From positions 1 to 9,762 of the forward strand of contig CANHNG010000037.1 in the NCBI GenBank assembly GCA_947461915.1: 9,762 bases of DNA, written 5' to 3'. Within the stretch, counting starts at the first letter, position 1. Each line of letters opens with the position of its first letter. Made by a program: the position numbers and the translations under genes. This DNA is from Flavobacteriaceae bacterium. GTDB lineage: Bacteria > Bacteroidota > Bacteroidia > Flavobacteriales > Flavobacteriaceae. Under the pieces are notes generated by a model. The model was not told the DNA's origin. It searched no databases and worked only from the letters and a program-made list of their open reading frames with translations. Shown piece after piece: positions 6,101 to 9,762 of the stretch.

Positions 6101-6835
6101 ATGGAAAAAGAGCATTTAATTTTTGGAATACGAGCAATTATAGAAGCTATTCAATCAGGTGCGGCAGTCGATAAAGTATTCATTCAAAAAGAAATATCGG
6201 GCGAGTTAATGAAAGACTTGATGAAAGTCATGAAACGTGCCAACGTAAATTTTTCCTATGTTCCTGTAGAAAAACTAAATCGATTAACACCAAACAACCA
6301 TCAAGGTGCGGTAGCTTCGATTTCTCCAATAGGTTTTATAGAATTAGAACACTTAGTGGAGGCAACCGTTGAATCTGGAAAAGTGCCTTTATTTTTGATT
6401 CTGGATCAAATTTCGGATGCGCGTAATTTTGGTGCCATAATAAGAACAGCAGAATGTACGGGTGTAAATGGAATTATTGTACAAAAAGCAGGTTCGGCTC
6501 CCGTAAACGGTGACACCGTAAAAACATCGGCAGGTGCTGTGTTTAATATCCCCATTTGTAAAGTGGAACACATCAAAGACGCCATATTCTATCTTCAAGG
6601 GTCGGGAATAAAAACAGTGGCGGCTACTGAAAAAACAGATCAAAACATATATGAAATTGATTTAAAAGACGGGGTCGCTATCATTATGGGTTCCGAAGAC
6701 AGAGGAATCAACTCTTCCGTACTGAAAATCGTGGATGAAAAAGCAAAATTACCAATGTTCGGAACCATTGGTTCGTTGAACGTTTCCGTTGCTTGTGGTG
6801 CTTTTTTATATGAAGTAGTGAGACAGAGAAGTTAG
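6101..6835 (+). CDS. rlmB: 23S rRNA (guanosine(2251)-2'-O)-methyltransferase RlmB, TrmH/SpoU family
   Basis: The 244-residue product matches the usual RlmB length. It methylates the 2'-OH of a guanosine in the peptidyl-transferase region of 23S rRNA using SAM. An N-terminal RNA-binding domain covers about 5-80 (EKEHLIFGIRAIIEA; later RLTPNNHQGAVA). The SPOUT catalytic domain follows with its three motifs: NFGAIIRTA at 109-117 (Asn109, Arg115), IIMGSEDRGI at 194-203 (Glu199), and SLNVSVACGAFLYE at 225-238 (Asn227, Ser229). The frame is open upstream to 5966, but the ATG at 6101 fits the family start, lies just behind a promoter box, and matches the start of fragment A; an upstream start would overlap the preceding gene and its terminator. 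Other TrmH-family 2'-O-methyltransferases are possible, but the N-terminal domain favours RlmB. Confidence 0.93.
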   Translation: MEKEHLIFGIRAIIEAIQSGAAVDKVFIQKEISGELMKDLMKVMKRANVNFSYVPVEKLNRLTPNNHQGAVASISPIGFIELEHLVEATVESGKVPLFLILDQISDARNFGAIIRTAECTGVNGIIVQKAGSAPVNGDTVKTSAGAVFNIPICKVEHIKDAIFYLQGSGIKTVAATEKTDQNIYEIDLKDGVAIIMGSEDRGINSSVLKIVDEKAKLPMFGTIGSLNVSVACGAFLYEVVRQRS

Positions 6836-6860
6836 ATTGCAGATTGTAGATTGTAGATTT
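6834..6860 (+). repeat. 7-bp tandem repeat AGATTGY at the rlmB 3' end
   Basis: AGATTGC, AGATTGT, AGATTGT and AGATTT run in phase from the last two bases of the rlmB stop codon. On the other strand the unit reads AATCTAC/AATCTGC, related to the AAATCTA units near the rhomboid and rarA starts. Confidence 0.75.
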
Positions 6861-6871
6861 CAAAAATATAT

Positions 6872-6909
6872 AAAATGAATCAAAGCTCCGGTTTTGATTC
6901 ATTTTTTTT
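6872..6909. terminator. Shared bidirectional terminator between rlmB and the rhomboid gene
   Basis: The arms 6872-6884 (AAAATGAATCAAA) and 6893-6905 (TTTGATTCATTTT) pair over 13 bp with an 8-nt loop (GCTCCGGT). T continues to 6909 on the plus strand, and the minus strand exits into T-rich sequence. The rhomboid stop codon (6880-6882) lies inside the left arm, so the hairpin overlaps the 3' coding end of that gene. Confidence 0.85.
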
Positions 6910-7647
6910 ATTGATAATTGTATAACTCACTTGAGAATTTGAATTAAAATAAGTTGGGTTTTCTTCTTCAATCTCAACCACAGGGAGATTAACAAAATTA
7001 CCATTTTCATCGAAACGCTGCATAAACTTGTCCTCCTGTGGGTTAAAGTCAGGGTGTTCCCAGTCGTATTTGATGATCTTCTTAAATTCGGGGGTTTTGT
7101 AAATTAAAGAAAGCACGAATCCGGTAATCAAACCCGCCAAATGTCCTTCCCAGGAGATAGTTTCTTCGACCTTTGGAAAAATATACCAAACCATACCTCC
7201 ATAAACAATAACGACAGTTAAGGACAAAGCAACCAACCGATAATACTTGGTTTGAATTCCTTTAAAAAAAACAAAACTTACCAGGACATAGATCAAACCG
7301 CTAGCGCCAATATGGTAACTATCCCTGCCAATTATCCAAGTAATTAATCCTGAAAGCAAAATTCCATAACCAATAACAGGTATTGATTGTTTGGCATAAA
7401 AATAGCGCAAGGCAGCTAACAAAACCAAAAGTGGAATTGAATTGTTATATAAATGTTCAATGTCAGCATGAATAAAAGGACTAAAAATAACGCCTTGAAA
7501 ACCATAAACCGTTCTGGGAAAAATTCCATTTTCGATGAAATCAAAATCAAATTTGATTTCTATCCAATATATAAACCACAAGAACCACACAAAAAAAAGG
7601 GGCAATCCTATTACTGAATTGGAATACTTGAAATGATTGTCGTTCAT
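6880..7647 (-). CDS. Rhomboid-family intramembrane serine protease
   Basis: The 255-residue product is a polytopic membrane protein with about six membrane helices (roughly 12-30, 70-84, 88-107, 114-130, 137-155, 168-184). Rhomboid catalytic features are complete: HADIEHLYNN gives His65 and Asn69 (H-x3-N, as GlpG H150/N154), HIGASG gives nucleophile Ser116, and WEGHLAGL gives catalytic His169. Such enzymes cut substrate membrane helices within the bilayer; the substrate here is unknown. A charged tail of about 70 residues follows the last helix, beyond the minimal rhomboid core. The ATG at 7647 is preceded by an AAATCTA-type repeat instead of a ribosome binding site. The gene is convergent with rlmB and divergent from rarA. 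No clean promoter box was found; the minus-strand TAAGTTTTTG around 7680-7689 is only a loose match. Confidence 0.93.
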   Translation of the reverse strand: MNDNHFKYSNSVIGLPLFFVWFLWFIYWIEIKFDFDFIENGIFPRTVYGFQGVIFSPFIHADIEHLYNNSIPLLVLLAALRYFYAKQSIPVIGYGILLSGLITWIIGRDSYHIGASGLIYVLVSFVFFKGIQTKYYRLVALSLTVVIVYGGMVWYIFPKVEETISWEGHLAGLITGFVLSLIYKTPEFKKIIKYDWEHPDFNPQEDKFMQRFDENGNFVNLPVVEIEEENPTYFNSNSQVSYTIINKKNESKPEL

Positions 7648-7648
7648 T

Positions 7649-7670
7649 AGGAATTTTAGATTTCTGATTT
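7649..7670 (-). repeat. AAATCTA-type heptamer repeat in the rhomboid leader
   Basis: Read on the minus strand, the units AAATCAG, AAATCTA and AAATTCC run in 7-bp phase up to the start codon. The 12-mer AAATCTAAAATT here (7652-7663) occurs twice more in opposite orientation at 7826-7837 and 7847-7858, just before rarA. Confidence 0.65.
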
Positions 7671-7721
7671 TACATTACTCAAAAACTTATCCAAAAGCAA
7701 GTTAATGCTATTTTGTCATAT

Positions 7722-7763
7722 ATAGGAAAACGAGAATAGAAAATAGAGGATAGAATATAGACT
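7722..7763 (+). repeat. 7-bp tandem repeat ATAGANN between the rhomboid gene and rarA
   Basis: ATAGAAA, ATAGAGG, ATAGAAT and ATAGACT follow in exact 7-bp phase from 7736 to 7763. Two looser units (ATAGGAA, AACGAGA) extend the phase back to 7722. It lies in the middle of the 214-bp divergent intergenic region. Confidence 0.7.
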
Positions 7764-7808
7764 GAATAAGTTTGCCAGAATATCATACCATTTCTAACTG
7801 CAATATCA

Positions 7809-7816
7809 TAAATTTG
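7809..7816 (+). promoter_or_regulatory. Promoter -7 box of rarA
   Basis: TAAATTTG is an exact TAnnTTTG match. It predicts transcription from about 7820 and a leader of about 40 nt that would consist almost wholly of the heptamer repeat at 7826-7860. A TTTG at 7771-7774 is too distant to be a standard -33 element. Confidence 0.6.
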
Positions 7817-7825
7817 TGATTCATC

Positions 7826-7860
7826 AAATCTAAAATTAGAAAACTAAAATCTAAAATTAC
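7826..7860 (+). repeat. Five-unit heptamer repeat in the rarA leader
   Basis: AAATCTA, AAATTAG, AAAACTA, AAATCTA and AAATTAC run without interruption for 35 bp and end one base before the TTG start codon of rarA. The 12-mer AAATCTAAAATT appears twice, 21 bp apart. Confidence 0.8.
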
Positions 7861-7861
7861 C

Positions 7862-9139
7862 TTGGAAGCACCACTGGCAGAACGCATTCGCCCTCAAAAA
7901 CTAGAGGATTACATCAGTCAATCGCATTTGGTTGGACCAAATGGCTCATTGACACAACAAATAGCAAAAGGAATCATTCCATCCTTAATCTTTTGGGGAC
8001 CGCCAGGAACCGGAAAAACGACTTTAGCACAAATCATCGCCCAAGAATCGAAGCGTCCATTTTATATTTTGAGTGCCATCAATTCCGGCGTTAAAGACAT
8101 ACGTGACGTGATAGAAAAAGCCAAACAAAGTGGCGGACTTTTCACCTCGAAAAATCCTATTCTATTTATTGATGAGATTCACCGTTTCAGCAAATCACAA
8201 CAAGATTCCTTGTTAGCAGCTGTTGAAAAAGGATGGATAACCTTGATAGGTGCCACGACCGAAAATCCGAGTTTTGAAGTTATCCCCGCTTTATTATCCC
8301 GTTGCCAAGTGTATGTTTTGAATGCATTTACCAAAAATGATTTGGAGACATTATTGCATCGCGCCATTAAGACAGATGCCTTTTTGGCAACAAAAAAAAT
8401 CAATTTAACCGAAACAGAAGCACTATTAAGACTTTCGGGTGGAGACGGACGCAAACTATTAAATATTTTTGAACTCGTCGTAAACGCTTCGGAGGAGAAC
8501 GAAATTTCAATCACCAACGACCGAGTTTTTGAACTCGTACAACAAAATACCGTTTTGTATGACAAAAGTGGCGAACAACATTATGACATTGTTTCAGCAT
8601 TTATAAAATCAATTCGAGGCAGTGATCCAAACGGCGCGGTATATTGGCTTGCCCGGATGATTGAAGGTGGGGAAGATGTGAAATTTATCGCAAGAAGAAT
8701 GCTGATTTTGTCCAGTGAGGATATTGGGAATGCAAATCCAACCGCTTTTATCATGGCGAACAATACTTTTCAGGCTGTTGCCACCATTGGCTATCCCGAA
8801 AGCAGAATTATATTGAGCCAATGCGCTATTTACCTGGCGACCTCTCCTAAAAGTAATACTTCTTATTTAGCTATTGGAAATGCACAACAATTGGTTAAAC
8901 AAACCGGTGATTTGCCAGTTCCCATTCATTTAAGAAATGCACCCACAAAATTAATGAAAGAATTGGGTTATGGCGACGAATACAAATATTCGCATGATTA
9001 TGCCAATAACTTTTCCGAGCAGGAATTTCTACCTGACGCTATTTCCGAGACAGCATTATACAATCCCGGAGACAATTCACGAGAAAACAATACTAGGGAA
9101 TTTTTAAAAAACCGTTGGAAAAGTAAGTACGGATACTAG
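7862..9139 (+). CDS. rarA: Replication-associated recombination protein RarA (MgsA/WRNIP1 family AAA+ ATPase)
   Basis: The 425-residue product is close to the family's length. RarA is a clamp-loader-like AAA+ ATPase that acts at stalled replication forks with SSB. The N-terminus APLAERIRP is characteristic. Walker A GPPGTGKTT lies at 46-54 (Lys52), Walker B LFIDEIHRF at 101-109 (Asp104, Glu105), sensor 1 LIGATTENPSF at 128-138, and an arginine-finger SRC at 146-148. The C-terminal half carries the tetramerisation-type segment (DIVSAFIKSIRGSDPNGAVY, then LILSSEDIGNANP). The start is TTG at 7862: the frame is closed by TGA at 7817-7819 and no ATG or GTG lies between, while the family N-terminus begins right at this codon. 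The gene is probably transcribed alone from the box at 7809. Confidence 0.95.
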   Translation: MEAPLAERIRPQKLEDYISQSHLVGPNGSLTQQIAKGIIPSLIFWGPPGTGKTTLAQIIAQESKRPFYILSAINSGVKDIRDVIEKAKQSGGLFTSKNPILFIDEIHRFSKSQQDSLLAAVEKGWITLIGATTENPSFEVIPALLSRCQVYVLNAFTKNDLETLLHRAIKTDAFLATKKINLTETEALLRLSGGDGRKLLNIFELVVNASEENEISITNDRVFELVQQNTVLYDKSGEQHYDIVSAFIKSIRGSDPNGAVYWLARMIEGGEDVKFIARRMLILSSEDIGNANPTAFIMANNTFQAVATIGYPESRIILSQCAIYLATSPKSNTSYLAIGNAQQLVKQTGDLPVPIHLRNAPTKLMKELGYGDEYKYSHDYANNFSEQEFLPDAISETALYNPGDNSRENNTREFLKNRWKSKYGY

Positions 9140-9166
9140 ATGTTTAAAATTCTTAATCTGTAACCT

Positions 9167-9184
9167 GTCTGCCGAAAGGCAGGT
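9167..9184. repeat. GC-richer hairpin with GAAA tetraloop between convergent genes
   Basis: The arms around GTCTGCC and GGCAGGT pair over 7 bp, two of them G-U, closed by a GAAA tetraloop (9174-9177). It lies in the 52-bp gap between the ends of rarA and the downstream minus-strand gene. Neither strand has a T-run after it, so a terminator role is doubtful; it may be a dispersed intergenic repeat. Confidence 0.5.
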
Positions 9185-9191
9185 CTGAACC

Positions 9192-9762
9192 CTAAAACTT
9201 GACGTTTATCATTTCAGAAATGAACTGGTCATTTTGATAATATTCAAAAAACCACTGATTGTCCTTAGCTACTAAAATCCCCTGGACACTCCCTTTTGTT
9301 GCCATAAAACTCACCGGATTAGAAGTCTTGTATACTTTCATCACTACTTTTGGTTCGCTATCAATCAATTGATATCCATAAGAGGTTGGTTGTGCATAAA
9401 GTAAATTTGAAATTTTACCTTCAATAACTTTGGCGTCATTAATACTATTTGTTGCAACTTTGTCGGAAACCATTGCAGTTGGAATCGTTTCGGGATTTGC
9501 TGCTGTTTTCGGTGCTAAAGTCATATTGGAACCTGGATTATATTTATACTGTAAAGTATAAATAGATTGAAAAGCTTCGTTTAGAGCTTCGAAATAAGCT
9601 TTTTGATATTCTTTTTCTTTGCTTTTCCCAACCTCCGACTGAAAAATTATGGTACCCGTACAATCTTTAAAGGTGATGAAAAGTTTGGTTGCTAAAAATG
9701 CTTTTTCATTTTTTATATCTACATATAGCAAGCTACATCTTTCATTAAATTCGGCAGGGATT
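9192..9762 (-). CDS. Hypothetical protein, N-terminus outside window
   Basis: The minus-strand frame is open to the window edge (IPAEFNERCSLLYVDIKNEK), so the TTG at 9731 is not a convincing start and the gene is 5'-partial; about 190 residues are visible. The sequence shows a beta-rich segment ATKLFITFKDCTGTIIFQSE, a charged helical stretch EVGKSKEKEYQKAYFEALNE, a low-complexity linker of A, T, P and N (about 75-95 of the visible 179-residue part), and a C-terminal beta-rich domain ending YYQNDQFISEMINVKF. No catalytic motif or membrane helix is visible in the present part, and a signal peptide could lie in the missing part. I do not recognise a named family. It is convergent with rarA, 52 bp away. 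Confidence 0.7.
   Translation of the reverse strand, partial: IPAEFNERCSLLYVDIKNEKAFLATKLFITFKDCTGTIIFQSEVGKSKEKEYQKAYFEALNEAFQSIYTLQYKYNPGSNMTLAPKTAANPETIPTAMVSDKVATNSINDAKVIEGKISNLLYAQPTSYGYQLIDSEPKVVMKVYKTSNPVSFMATKGSVQGILVAKDNQWFFEYYQNDQFISEMINVKF

Noticed and set aside
6834..7860. Heptamer repeats considered as a CRISPR array.
   Set aside because: The units are 7 bp and contiguous, with no spacers and no cas genes nearby.
9729..9731. TTG at 9731 (minus strand) as the start of the last gene.
   Set aside because: The frame continues without a stop to the window edge, and no family N-terminus or promoter is visible there.

Overview
The window looks like chromosomal DNA from a member of the Flavobacteriaceae, probably Flavobacterium or a close relative. 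It is AT-rich, carries a SusC/SusD outer-membrane uptake pair, has Bacteroidetes-type promoter boxes (TAnnTTTG) just upstream of several genes, and shows almost no Shine-Dalgarno sequences. Most of it is ordinary core or transport content. The unusual part is the stretch between susD and the intact rlmB gene, at about 5325-6100.

Layout. (1) 2-478: the C-terminal end of an outer-membrane beta-barrel protein of Omp85 type, cut by the window edge. (2) 625-5304: a two-gene operon of a SusC-type TonB-dependent receptor and a SusD-like_2 lipoprotein three bases apart, closed by a strong terminator. No glycanase, peptidase or regulator lies beside it, so the substrate cannot be read from this window. 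(3) 5357-6100: a patchwork upstream of rlmB. It holds a clean 31-codon copy of the rlmB 5' end that stops abruptly, a perfect 23-bp hairpin, a second and much more decayed stretch resembling the rlmB start, a promoter, a 103-residue coiled-coil protein with one membrane segment, and another terminator. (4) 6101-6835: intact rlmB, apparently read from a leaderless promoter directly behind that terminator. (5) 6880-7647, minus strand: a rhomboid protease convergent with rlmB, sharing a hairpin terminator with it. (6) 7862-9139: rarA, divergent from the rhomboid gene and starting at TTG. (7) 9192-9762, minus strand: a hypothetical protein whose start lies outside the window.

The genes do not form one pathway. 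SusC, SusD and the Omp85-like protein belong to the outer membrane. RlmB modifies 23S rRNA, the rhomboid protein cleaves membrane proteins, and RarA acts at stalled replication forks. The main observation is that the rlmB start occurs as one intact gene plus one clear and one probable remnant, each just behind a hairpin terminator. The clear remnant differs from the intact gene almost only at synonymous positions. This suggests that a divergent rlmB 5' end, or whole gene, arrived together with the small coiled-coil gene and displaced the resident one. A second pattern is a family of 7-bp periodic A/T repeats around TAGATTT or AAATCTA in the gaps flanking rlmB, the rhomboid gene and rarA.
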